A stretch of 64,000 nucleotides of DNA, taken from NCBI GenBank assembly GCA_963971425.1, contig OZ020517.1, positions 26,058,668 through 26,122,667 on the forward strand, in the 5' to 3' direction. The notes under the pieces are model-generated. The model made no database searches and was not told where the DNA came from. It saw only the letters and a program-made list of their open reading frames with translations. Source of the stretch: Bryoerythrophyllum caledonicum (lineage: Eukaryota; Streptophyta; Bryopsida; Pottiales; Pottiaceae). This document shows, one piece after another, positions 12,005 through 21,520 of the stretch (the stretch's first letter is position 1; each line of letters opens with the position of its first letter). Both the position numbers and the translations under genes were made by a program.

Positions 12005-13345
12005 ATGGTGAGTACGAAAAGTCGATATTACCATTCTCCTTCACCAGATTCTCCGGAGAATGCACCGGCTTCAGACTTTGGACCAGGGTCGGATATTGAC
12101 GAGGCTTTTGAGCCTATTTCGCTGTTGGATACCGACCGTAGGCTTCGAGTTTGGAGTGTGGGCACGTTTGATGATATGGACAACGATCACTGCCTGGTTG
12201 TGCATGATCGTATCTCAGGTCGGGCTGAGGGCATTTTCCTACCTGATTGGCGGCTTTGTTTCCAGACATAGATAAAAGAGAAGCGCCAGCGTTCACCGTC
12301 AATCAACGGCTGGTACGCATTTGAGCTTTTGCCCCAGTATTTGGAGCTGGAGGCGCTCCAGACCTATGGAAGGTGGTCGGTACCCTATGCGGAGGAGTTG
12401 CGTTTGGTTGAGGATTACTGGGGCGACCGGGTGGAGTTGGTGACTACGCTCAAGGAGAGTGCCGTTGCTCGTGTCCCGGCCTTTACCGATCAACCCAAGG
12501 AGGAGGGAGTCTCCTCTAGTGAGGATTCCAGGCAGAAGGGCATTAACCTAGTAGATGAGGCGTCCGGCATAGGAACCATGTCGCGTTTGGCCTAGGCCAT
12601 GCGGGCGGCATTGATGGCCGTTGGTCCGCCACCAATCTTTGACCCTCTGGCGCAGTTCATGGCGCACTTGGAGGTGGAGTATCAGGATGGTGGACTTGAT
12701 CACCCCCCGTCTTCTTTTTTATTATCACGGCAACGCCAGTTTGGCTCAGGCGTTTGCTGAAGTGGAAGCGCTTGATAGAGCGTAGGGCGTATCCGAGGCC
12801 ACAGATTTGGTCACGTCATTGATGGATGCTCCCAAGTCAAAGAAGCTTGCTACTGCGATGAGTAGCTTGGCGGAGGCACAACCTGAAAAGGTTGTGCATT
12901 GCAAGGCTTGTGGAGAACTCGGTCACACCAAAGGGGACCCGAACTGTTCCAAGAAGAAGAGGGTAGAGAAAGAGAAGGTGAAGCCCAAGACCGAGGCGGC
13001 TACGTCTGGTGACAAGGTTGTGGGCAAGGAGAAGAAGCTGGTTACTTGTTCTCATTGTGGCAAGTCCGGCCATTGTGATGAAATGTGCTTTGTTCTCCAC
13101 CCGGAGAAGCGGCCCGGTTCATCACGGGAAAATGACTTGGAGGCCAAAGTGGCGGAGTTGGAGAAGAAGTTGAGTGCGAATGCTTCTTTGGGACAAGTGG
13201 TGGACGCACGGGCTCTGGTGAAAAGTCGTGGTTCGTCCTCAGCCATGGATGCCTATTTGTATGGCACTTCTGGAGGGGTTGTGGCTGCAGTTGCCACTCG
13301 TGCTCAAACCACCCCCTTCATCCAGTGTGCCGGGAACTAGTGGTC
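12005..13345 (+). pseudogene. gag of the methyltransferase retrotransposon (broken)
   Basis: Begins with an ATG at 12005 in a frame opening MVSTKSRYYH. The capsid-like part contains RRLRVWSVGTFDDMD and LELEALQTYGRW, both shared with other copies. Two zinc knuckles follow: CKACGELGH...C (about 12900-12947, with a longer than usual last spacer) and CSHCGKSGHCDEMC (about 13049-13090), giving nucleic-acid binding of the CCHC type. Lysine-rich linkers flank them. Stops at 12269, 12593 and 12783 are all TAG, and frameshifts occur near 12700 and 13320. The copy at 24064 has the equivalent knuckle CWACGEAGH, which confirms the reading. Confidence 0.82.
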
Positions 13346-13844
13346 GTCCTAGCCACGTGGGATTATGGGACCACATCGGTCAGTCGCGGCTACCACTGTC
13401 TTTTGACATTGTAGATGCAGCTCCTCCTCGTGTCGCTCCTCCTTTTACTACCATACCACCAGTTTCTTCCACTCATGTAGATGCCGTACATTCCTTGGCG
13501 TACAAGGTGTTGCGGTTGCCGGTATTTGCCGGTGTGGACTTTTTTACACCAGATTTTCAACCATCCGGTGTATTTCACTTGGCGGGAAGCATGTTGGAGA
13601 GCAAGGTGCCCATGCCATCATTTCAGGTGTCACAGGCAGTGACGGCTCCACCCACTGAAAAGGATTTGGTGGCAATGAGGGCCAAGTTGGCGGTGGAGGC
13701 TATTTCTGCTTTTGAAGCCAATGCCACGTCCTCCCCTACTTTAGAGCCAACCGGAGATCAGTTATTGATTTCCGGAGTGGCTTATTTGTTTGATATTGCG
13801 GCCCGGTCGGCACGGGAGCAACGCGATGTACGCCCTGGGTAGTT

Positions 13845-14174
13845 CGTTTGGTGAATGACGACGGAGTGATGATAGTTGGCCGTACGGATGGCAACTCTAT
13901 TTGCACCACCCCTTTGCGGGTTATGTTAGACTCTGGGGCTCAGCTTGTGATGATTGACAAGCAACTTGTCTAGGATTTGGGACTTGGCGATGCCGATTTG
14001 GAGCCTTGCCCATTTATCATTGTTACATCGATCAGGGGCACGGAGAAGGCGATGGGCTACGCCCGACACCCTCTGCAGTTGATGTTTGGCGTCGACACGG
14101 GTCCGTTGTTCTCCCATGTCTCCTTTCGATGGGCTGTGACTGGTGCCACCAACTACGATATTTTGGTGGGCTAG
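13845..14174 (+). pseudogene. Retroviral-type aspartic protease segment of pol
   Basis: The frame reads VMLDSGAQLVMIDKQLV, with the DSGA active-site motif at 13929-13940, the hallmark of Ty3/gypsy proteases that mature Gag-Pol. A TAG stop interrupts LV*DLG at 13971-13973; the copy at about 25230 has CAG there. A second TAG at 14172 sits before QALYPLG, where the copy at about 25428 reads QQILYPL. A linker of about 400 bp (14175-14589, including TEEAWIR) joins it in frame to the methyltransferase domain. Confidence 0.78.
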
Positions 14175-14589
14175 CAGGCACTATATCCACTTGGATTTGG
14201 AGTGGATAACTCGACGGAGGAGGCGTGGATTAGGACATGGTGGTTTGCTGGTGATGGCAGGAAAGAACTCATCCCCGTGGTCTTCGCAGGTAGCGCGGTG
14301 ACTTCGACGACGGACGCTATGTTTGGATGCAATGCTCTGGCATCAGACTTGCCGTGTAGTTCTTCACTTTTGGAGGAAACATATGCATTTATGTCTGGGG
14401 TGGAGGATTCACACGAGCACCTACCATTGGCGATCCCTGTACGTCATTGCAAGGATCCGTTTCCGCCATGGGGGACGCCGTTGGAGCTCACTCATCGGAG
14501 TGGGGAGATTGTGGACGCTCTTGATGCTCTATCGTTGTTAGTGGACTCTTCGACCCCGTTGTTGGCTCGCACTATTCATTGGCAACCAC

Positions 14590-15610
14590 CTGATGGAGGT
14601 ATTACCCATGTAGAGTTATTTGCCGGTATCAGTACGAGGCTCGCGGCTATGTTGGAAGCCGGGCTCAAGGTACGGCGGTATATCCCTGTGGATAGTGGCT
14701 TTGCAGCCAATTGTGCCGCTCACCATCACATTCAGCGTCTTCTGGCATTGTATCCAGAGTAGTTACTACCTTCTGCGATTTGAAGAAGTTTTGGCAAGTT
14801 GCCACATGATGTGACGTTGATCAGTGAGGATGACCTTTGCCGGTTAGGTCACGTGAAGTTGGTGATTGCCGGATGGCCTTGCCAAGGCCATTCACGGGCG
14901 GGCAATAGACGTGGCTTGGATGATCCACGGTCGGGTCTCTTTGCGGATTTGTTCAGGCTTATCCAGTGGTGGATTATCCACCAATCCACGCCACCGAGGT
15001 ACATTTTTGAAAATGTATCCCTATTGGGGGATACAGGGACGAAGAAGCGTGAGGATGGGGCATACATCCATCACCTTTCTGGTCCTCCCACGTTTGTTGA
15101 TGCCGCGGCTTTGGGCTTTTACGTCCATCGGCCACGTTGGATTTGGACCAACATGGCATCATCCACACGGTTGCTGACCTCTGCACTTGCTCAAATGCAA
15201 CAGCCCATGCGCCGTGAGGTTGATGACATCTTGGACAACCACCGAGTGTCCACGGAGGTTACCAAGGATGATGAGCCACCATTGGCGGTGGTCAACCGCG
15301 TTGATTTCACACGAGGGGCGTTTCCCACGTTGTTGTGCTACCCGAGGTCTTTTGCCTTTAGGACATGCGGTCCAGGCATGGTTTGGGATTCATCTTTCTA
15401 AACTTACGAGGAGCCTTCTACCGATGAGAGTGAGCGGACGATGGGCTTTTTGATTGGCACCATCGCTACACCAGATCTCACTAATTGCCAACAACGTTTA
15501 TTGTTCGGCCAGGCCATTGACCTGAACACCCTAGTTTGGGTGTGTGGCCTTTGTTTTGCCATTCAGCAACGTCGGCGTGACCATTCTAGCGTGTTGGGGG
15601 CAGACTCTAA
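14590..15610 (+). pseudogene. DNMT3-like cytosine C5-methyltransferase domain within retrotransposon pol
   Basis: Canonical C5-methyltransferase motifs occur in the order I, IV, VI, VIII, IX, X. Motif I is VELFAGISTRLAAMLEAGL (FAG codons 14619-14627). Motif IV is AGWPCQGHSRAG, with the catalytic Cys codon at 14880-14882. Motif VI is FENV at 15006-15017. RPRWIWTN stands where DNMT3 proteins have a RARYFWGN-type motif. The block GAFPTLLCYPRSFAFR resembles the FP... target-recognition stretch. ERTMGF (about 15430) and LLFGQAID match motifs IX and X. Unrearranged order argues against DRM. Family role: methylation of cytosine at carbon 5 in DNA using S-adenosylmethionine. The frame is continuous with the protease side. 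It is inactivated by TAG at 14760, TGA at 14781, TAA at 15399 and a frameshift near 15620. The copy at 25860-26420 has the same domain, so it belongs to the element rather than to a chance insertion. Confidence 0.88.
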
Positions 15611-15849
15611 TGGTCAGAGGCAGCAGTGCCATATCTCACGGAGATTGAGGAATCCGAGTTGTTCTTTTGTTTGGAGGCATGTAGCGGAGGAGCTTTGGCT
15701 CAACGGATCTTTGCCGCTTTGGCAGAGGACTTTGGCCGTGAGGATGCTCGGGATATCTTTTCCCAGTTTTATCATCACAACATGGGATTTTCTGTAGATC
15801 CCGTGAGTGAAGGGTCTGGAGGCATTAGTGCTCTCTCTGCTACCAAGTA

Positions 15850-17420
15850 GCAATCACCGGCCGTGTCGATACGCGGTGAGTCTACTACGGTGGAGAAGGA
15901 GACCACGGAGTTTGATGATTGGCCTATGGATTTGGGGCCACATCTTACCGGTGCCGAGGCACAAAGGGTACGGGCGTTTATTTGTTCGTATCGTAGTTGT
16001 TTTGCCTTTAGGCTCCATGATTTAGAGGGCTATAGAGGCAAACCTATTCACATTCAATTGGAGGACGACCACTCGATCTTTCGACGACCGTACAAGCTCA
16101 GTCTCTCTGAGAAAGTTGGGATTCAGACTCGTTGTTAGGAGTTGTTGGTCACCAGCTTGATTGAGCTCTCCAACGGCGAGTACGCTTGTACCATGGTGAT
16201 GCCATCGAAGAAGGGCATCTTTGGCAATTGGACGGAGAAGCGGATGTGTGGGGATTATAGGTTGGTCAATCAAAAGACCAAGTCAAATCGGTATCCCATG
16301 CCTACACCAGAGGAGTTGTTTGATGCGTTGGGACACGCCAAAGTATTTAGTACTATGGGTTTGCGGTTTGGTTACCACCAATTACCATTGATGGTGGACG
16401 ACCAGGTGAAGACCGCGTTTTGGGAAGTTGATCTGGATGGAAGAGATCAGCTCTACCATTGGAAGTTTCTCCCATTTGGCCTCAAGAACGCACCCGCTGA
16501 GTTTCAGAGGGTGATGGACCGGGTGTTGACCGGTTTAACGTTTGCCCGATGCTACATTGATGATGTTATCATTTTTAGTAGCAACCAACACGAGCATGTA
16601 AGGCATCTTCTGGCGGTGTTTAAGAGGCTACGGTAGTGGGGATTGCGCTTGCACCATGGCAAATACAAATTCTTCCATGAGCGGTTGCCATACTTGGGAC
16701 ATATGATTGTTCCAGGAGGTCTTGGCGTGCAGCAGGCGAAGGTTGATGCGCTACAGAACATCCCGGCCCCAATCGACGTATCAAGGCTTAGAGCTTTTCT
16801 TGGTCTGACAAATTACTATCGTTGGTTTGTCAAGAACTTTAGCTTGATTGCCAAGCCGTTGGCTATCCTCACGGGGAAGGATCAACCATGGACTTGGGGA
16901 CGGGAGCAGGAGCAGACGTTTGCTACTTTGAAGCTGAAGCTCGGTTCAGCGCCCGTACTGCGGCGTCCAGATGCTACACGGCCTTTCTACTTGCACACAA
17001 ATTGGACTGCGGTAGGATTGGGAGCCGTGTTGACTCAATAGGGTGATGAGGGACATGAGAACATTGTGGTGTTTGCTTTTAGGAGCAACAACAATGCGGA
17101 GTCCAACTATTCGTCCTATGAGAGAGAAGCTTTAGCCGCCGTTTGGGCCATAGCTCATTTCAAATCCTACTTGTATGGGCAACGTTTTACCATGGTGACC
17201 GACCACCAACTTTTGAAGTGGCTCATGGAGTCTGACAAGCTTACTGGCAAGCTTGTCAGGTGGGCTTTGTTGCTTCAGGAGTATGATTTTGAGATTGTGC
17301 ACCGGGCGGGCATCACTAACCTGGATGCGGATGGACTATCTCGTAATCCAAGTTCATCGGAGGAGGATTTGAGTGGTGCCTGGTGGCATGGAGACTATAA
17401 TAAGGAGTCGGTCCCGGGGT
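15850..17420 (+). pseudogene. Reverse transcriptase and RNase H of the retrotransposon
   Basis: RT contains CGDYRLVNQKT, FLPFGLKNAPAEFQ and the catalytic YIDD (16553-16564), then a connection LRAFLGLTNYYRWFV. RNase H contains YSSYEREALAAVWAI, TDHQLLKWL and ADGLSRNP. These are textbook Ty3/gypsy blocks and would copy the element RNA into DNA. Motif A is damaged: FSTMGLRFGYHQL has Gly (16358-16360) where the family has the metal-binding Asp. TAG stops at 15848, 16136, 16634 and 17039 all fall where Gln fits. Upstream, 15630-15850 is an element-specific linker also present in copy 2. Confidence 0.9.
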
Positions 17421-17639
17421 GGCATGCAGCAGCCTACCTCTCATTGATTTCCGGATCGATATCGACGTTGCCTGATATAGCAGCCGATGGGGAACCGAAC
17501 AAGGCCCAGGTTGTTAGCGACGTGTGGGAAGACGTTCCAGTCTTGCACAAGCTGCAAAATGGCACACTTCCGCCCGCTCTTTCGGCCATGGAGCGTGATA
17601 GAGTTGGGCACTGAATAGCAAGGTTCCTTTGGAAGAACG

Positions 17640-18290
17640 ACCTTCTATTTCGGGTGTGGCCAGATGGGACTAGGCGCATAGTTCCAAGGCCGAATCGGAG
17701 GGCTTCGTTGGTACGACAAGTACACGAAGACTTGGGACATTTTGGCGTGCGGTGTATTCATTTGATGCTGCGCAGCCAATATTGGTGGACCGGCACGTAT
17801 TAACAAGTCGCCACGTACGTTTCACGGTGTGAAGTCTATGATCGGGTCAGATCCAACTTCAACACGTTGTCACCACAGTGGAGCCTTTGTCCATCATGGG
17901 TTTGGGCTATCGTTGGTCTTTAGATTTTGCCAAACCGCTTGTTGTCACCCCACATGGAGCCAAGTACGTGTTGGTGATGGTGGAGCACTTCAGCAAGTGG
18001 ATTGAGTTTGTGGCACTACCACAAAACTCCTCGGAGTTGACAGCCATGGCATTTCTTGACCGGGTGCTTGCTCGTTTTGGAGCCCCAACTGAGGTATTGA
18101 CTGACCAAGGGCGTGAGTTCCTTGGTGCTTTCAAGGCTTTGTGCACCAAAGTTTTGATTGACCACCATACCACTTCTAGGTATCATCCGGAAGCGGACGG
18201 TTTGGCAGAGGGTGTGGTTCAGACCGTCAGGCGTGGACTACGAAGTATAGATTACTTTAGGGTGGCCACCGTGATTGGGATCTAATGATA
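17640..18290 (+). pseudogene. Integrase core of the retrotransposon
   Basis: The HHCC region reads HEDLGHFG...C, but the last Cys of the CxxC pair is replaced by Tyr (CEVY). The catalytic core follows after a frameshift near 17870: WSLDFAKPL gives the first Asp, VLTDQGREF the second, and ADGLAEGVVQTV the Glu. Upstream stops are TGA at 17612 and TAA at 17803. The integrase would insert the cDNA copy into host chromatin. The end of the core is followed by further stops near 18285. Confidence 0.85.
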
Positions 18291-18299
18291 CCATGGATC

Positions 18300-18992
18300 A
18301 CCATAGGATACTGATTTAGCGAGTGGGCCTCTTTGGCCGCTTTCAGTTCGTATCAGTTGTTGTACAAACGGAAGCCGATTCTACCCAGTTCTATACGGGA
18401 GAAGTTGGCCCTAGTTGTAGACTTGGATGATCCAGAGGTCTAGATCTAGTGTCTGTGTGATTAGGCGGAGTTCTTCAAGCGGGCCATGCCAATGGCCGTG
18501 GAGAATTTATCCATCACTTAGCATCGCGACACGTTACGGTACGCTCGCATTCGCAGCGGCGCTTACCGACCTCAGTCGCGGCATTTCTTTCTTGGATATT
18601 ACGTTTATTTGCAGCGTAAGGCGCCTACGACGTTGGACGTCAAGGCCAGGCGTACCATTCTTCATGTGAAAGATGTATTGCCCGACGGCATCTTGTTGCT
18701 GGAAGGCAAAGATGGCCGGGAGTGTCGGGAGCACTCCAAAAACTGCGCGCCTTGCCATTTGCCCATTGATGACTCCGTACATCATGAGTTGGCCATTGTG
18801 CCACATGGTCTTCCGTGTTTTGTGTGTGGTGAGAAGAAGGGTGCGGCTACCATGTTATTATGCGACCGTTGTTAGCGTGGATGGCATATGGCTTGCTTGA
18901 CGCCGCCACTCTCTACTCTACCGCCTGGGGATTGAACTTGCCCTCGTTGTAGAAGGTCTTCGAGTCACGTTTCATCAAATGAAATAGCTTGA
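18300..18992 (+). pseudogene. Integrase C-terminal extension ending in a PHD finger
   Basis: In one frame this reads through four TAG codons (18441, 18447, 18462, 18520) into a Ty3-type segment (YQLLYKRKPI, AEFFKRAMPMAVENL, HFFLGYYVYL) and then a PHD zinc finger at 18817-18950. The finger has CFVCG, LLCDRC, GWHMACL, TPPLSTLPPGD and TCPRC: C4HC3 spacing with the usual WH and PP elements. TAG at 18873 sits directly after CDRC, and TGA at 18933 replaces the Trp normally found before the last Cys pair. Family knowledge: PHD fingers read histone H3 tails. Chromoviruses usually carry a chromodomain at this place, so the finger may target integration. Pol ends at the TGA at 18990. Confidence 0.87.
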
Positions 18993-19416
18993 TTTTATCT
19001 TGGACATGTCATTGGTATGGTGTCCTGCCATCGAGTTGAAGTTCGTGGTTTTGTTTTAGGGATAGGCTACGTAGAGATTGACCAAGGGGATTGGCAACAA
19101 AGTTGCCTAAGGCGATTAAGGATGGGGCTCACAGTGCACCCCGCCTACCCTCTTTTAGTTACTTCTCTATTGGTTTATTAATGCCGGAAGGGATTACATC
19201 TTCAACTGGATGCGTGCAGTTGTTGCAGCGGCATCACCGTGGCGACTGTCTACATAGTGTTGTTTGGTCCTAGCCGGATAGAGGGTCTCTTTATCCGCTA
19301 GAAGGGCACTTGAGGGTGTACTACGTATACTTGTTTTAGTGTATGTTTTTTGTTTATTTGATGTTGGTTGTGATTCTCGATCTATTGTGTTTAGCGATCT
19401 TTGTTTACATGACAGT
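18993..19416 (+). other. Retrotransposon 3' untranslated region with block A
   Basis: Non-coding stretch between the pol stop and the 3' LTR. Its last part (19311-19404) is repeated almost exactly after the LTR at about 19780-19873. No polypurine tract is obvious just before 19417. Confidence 0.5.
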
Positions 19417-19777
19417 TGTCACGGGATGTGGCATCGAGGACCACACCACATCTAGTGGTGTTAGCGTAGGTTAGATTAGTTTAATCTACGTTAGTTTATG
19501 TGAGGACGTGCATTCGACGCACCGTAGTCATCCGATAGATGGATTTCATCTACCTAGGATTACGGTTGTGTATACCGCCGTATACGTCCTTGACTTGACG
19601 TCTTTGTCAAGTCAAGCTTTGTGAGTGAGTTAGTGAGTGTTTAATGAGTTCTTTGCTTGTAAGTGATGATTTGTCATTAGTAAAGACTCCGCATTCACTA
19701 CTTAGTTGCACTCGTTGATTCTCCCCTTGTGGAGTGCGTGCCGCTTGACTTCTTGTGGAAAACACATGTATCTTTTC
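19417..19777 (+). repeat. 3' LTR of the methyltransferase retrotransposon
   Basis: Starts TGTCACGGGATG and ends near TATCTTTTC. It aligns with the 5' LTR at 10989-11352, palindromes included. It is flanked on both sides by copies of the same block of about 94 bp (19311-19404 and 19780-19873), which is not the normal anatomy of an LTR element. Confidence 0.87.
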
Positions 19778-19984
19778 GTTGAGGGTGTATTACGTATACT
19801 TGTTTTAGTGTATGTTTTTTGTTTATTTGATGTTGGTTGTGATTCTCGATCTGTTGTGTTTAGCGATCTTTGTATACACAACAATTGCGTCCGAATCACT
19901 GTGTCAAAGAATAATAATTCTTTCAACATAGAGGTGTTGAAAGCCACCACTAGGTACGGTAGGACAAAATATTTTGTTCAAATT

Positions 19985-20400
19985 ACAGGTGGTATAACCT
20001 CTAAATTTCTTTGACAATTTCACACCAAAAACACTTCAAAATGATGATCCTAATGCAATGAGAAAGGAAGGAAACAAAAACTTGTATTTCTAATTTTAAC
20101 CATAGGATCTCAATCAAGCCTTATTAATTTGCATACTCACATAATTTCATAAACTTTGACCGCAATGATTGAAAGATTATTATAGTGAAATAAAAAATTG
20201 GTTCACTTTCTTCCTTGTGTTGAGTGGATTAGCAGACTTTGACTTCACGTGGTGCTAAATTTTTGATCTACACAAGGTCTAAATTCATTACCATGTTATT
20301 CTCCAAGATGGCATAACTTTTAGTCCATATGCCCAAGGAGGGGTATGATTTTTACACCTCTTGTCTTCTTGTCTTTTGCATTGTTGTACAAAGTTTCAAG
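19985..20400 (+). repeat. Partial copy of the TTAACCCC-type repeat family
   Basis: Shares long stretches with 28327-29276, for example CACACCAAAAACACTTCAAAA, TAACCATAGGATCTCAAT and AGACTTTGACTTCACGT. Only the left part of the family is present and no matching right end is seen. Confidence 0.5.
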
Positions 20401-21091
20401 AATTGTAAAAATAAATGCCCGATATTTGCAAAAGCCACCTATGGACAATTATCATGTGGGGGTGAAGAAAGAAGTCTGTGGTATGTCACAGGTACTTAAT
20501 TCAGAAGGGCGCCTTGAGGAGGCAGACATTTTGTTCATCTGCCAGAAATCGTGGCGTAAGTGAGTGTGAATGGGATGAGAGAATTAAAATTGGTGGAGAG
20601 TAGCCACAGTAATTATCCAGGCACGCCATATAAAGTGGGTGTATCCCGGAGAGTTTGCGGTATTTGAAGCAACAGCAGCGCATGTGATACGGCCCACATG
20701 GCGGGGCTGACAGCTGGGATGGGCTTCTTCCCACAATCGGTCTCATCAAGGCACACCCACAGGCACAGGCCCACGGTCCAGCAACCGCGACGGGACGGGA
20801 CGGGACAACAAGCCAGGAGCCTCGCCTGCTTAGGGTTTCTGCCATCGCTCTCTGCCCTCGGCCCCGCGCCTCCTCCCTGCCTGCCTGCCTGCCTGCCTGC
20901 CTTGCCTGTCCTGCCTGCGGATGCGCCGTGCCGTCCTCGCGCCTCCCTCCCTCCCTCCCTCCCTCCCTCGCATGCATGCGCTGCCTTCTTGCCTGCCCTC
21001 GCTCGCGCCGTAGCACATCTTGCCTTCGCTTGCGCTCCTGAGAGCCTCTTTCCGCGGGGTACATCGGCCGTGTTCCTGGTGTTTTTTCGCG
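20401..21091 (+). promoter_or_regulatory. Upstream region of the ADF gene with CTGC and CTCC microsatellites
   Basis: A TATAAAG-like string lies at about 20629. A GC-rich, pyrimidine-rich leader contains (CTGC)n at about 20876-20904 and (CTCC)n at about 20942-20968. Such CT-rich leaders are common in highly expressed plant housekeeping genes. The transcription start cannot be placed from sequence alone. Long antisense ORFs here are composition artefacts. Confidence 0.4.
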
Positions 21092-21520
21092 ATGGCGAAC
21101 GCGGCGTCGGGCATGGCGGTCAGCGACGAGTGCAAGCTCAAGTTCGGGGAGTTGCAGCGCAAGAAGGCGTTCCGCTTCATCGTCTTCAAGATCGACGAGA
21201 AGCTGCAGCAGATTACGGTCGAAAAGAGTGGCGCGCCCGATGCCACCTACGAGGATTTTGTGGCGTCGTTGCCGGAGAAGGATTGCCGCTACGGCGTGTA
21301 TGACTTCGAGTACACGTCGGAGGACGGCGTTACGAGCTGCCAGAAGAGCAAGATTTTCTTCATTGCGTGGTCCCCGGAATCGTCGCGCGTCAGGGCGAAG
21401 ATGATCTACGCGAGTTCCAAGGAGGTGTTCAAGCGCGAGTTGAACGGGATCCACTACGAGCTGCAGGCGACCGATCCCACGGAGATGGATCTGGAGGTGA
21501 TCAAGGACCGTGCCAAGTAG
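21092..21520 (+). CDS. ADF: Actin-depolymerizing factor (ADF/cofilin)
   Basis: Single-exon ORF of 142 aa from the ATG at 21092 to TAG at 21518-21520. The ADF-homology domain fills the protein: [15 protein letters not shown] at the N-terminus with the Ser that plant kinases phosphorylate to block actin binding, [33 protein letters not shown] (the long actin-binding helix region), and [16 protein letters not shown] at the C-terminus. Length and ends match plant ADFs (about 139-146 aa). Role: severs and depolymerizes actin filaments in the cytoplasm. Angiosperm ADF genes usually have an intron just after the start codon; none interrupts this reading frame. GC-rich relative to the surrounding transposon DNA. 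The TAG stop is at the family's normal end, which shows that TAG is a real stop codon in this genome. Confidence 0.96.
   Translation: MANAASGMAVSDECKLKFGELQRKKAFRFIVFKIDEKLQQITVEKSGAPDATYEDFVASLPEKDCRYGVYDFEYTSEDGVTSCQKSKIFFIAWSPESSRVRAKMIYASSKEVFKRELNGIHYELQATDPTEMDLEVIKDRAK

Larger units (their letters stand above)
10989..19777 (+). mobile_element. Ty3/gypsy LTR retrotransposon carrying a DNA methyltransferase and a PHD finger (copy 1)
   Basis: Complete but dead element of about 8.8 kb. The 5' LTR is 10989-11352 and the 3' LTR 19417-19777. Between them lie gag (12005-13340), protease (13845-14174), cytosine C5-methyltransferase (14590-15610), RT and RNase H (15850-17420), integrase (17640-18290) and a C-terminal extension ending in a PHD finger (stop 18990-18992). 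Domain order RT-RH-INT is Ty3/gypsy, not copia. Reading frame is broken by at least five frameshifts and about twenty stops, most of them TAG at glutamine-like positions. No PBS starting TGG is obvious after the 5' LTR. Family copies lie at 7230-9612 (-) and 23680-27125 (+). Host genes in the window use TAG and TGA as true stops, so recoding does not explain the breaks. Confidence 0.92.

Noticed and set aside
14590..15610. Plant DRM-type methyltransferase
   Set aside because: Motifs run I, IV, VI, VIII, IX, X, while DRM proteins have the two halves swapped.
12005..18992. TAG recoded as glutamine in this organism
   Set aside because: ADF ends at a TAG at the exact family length and GT47 also ends at TAG. 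The element also has frameshifts, TGA and TAA stops and damaged catalytic motifs, so decay explains it better.
19417..19873. Tandem array of two retroelements sharing an LTR
   Set aside because: The sequence after the LTR is the 3' internal block, not the 5' leader, so simple LTR recombination does not give this order.
20501..21454. 317-aa minus-strand ORF over the ADF gene
   Set aside because: It is antisense to ADF and to the CT-rich leader, Arg-rich, with no domain; a composition shadow.
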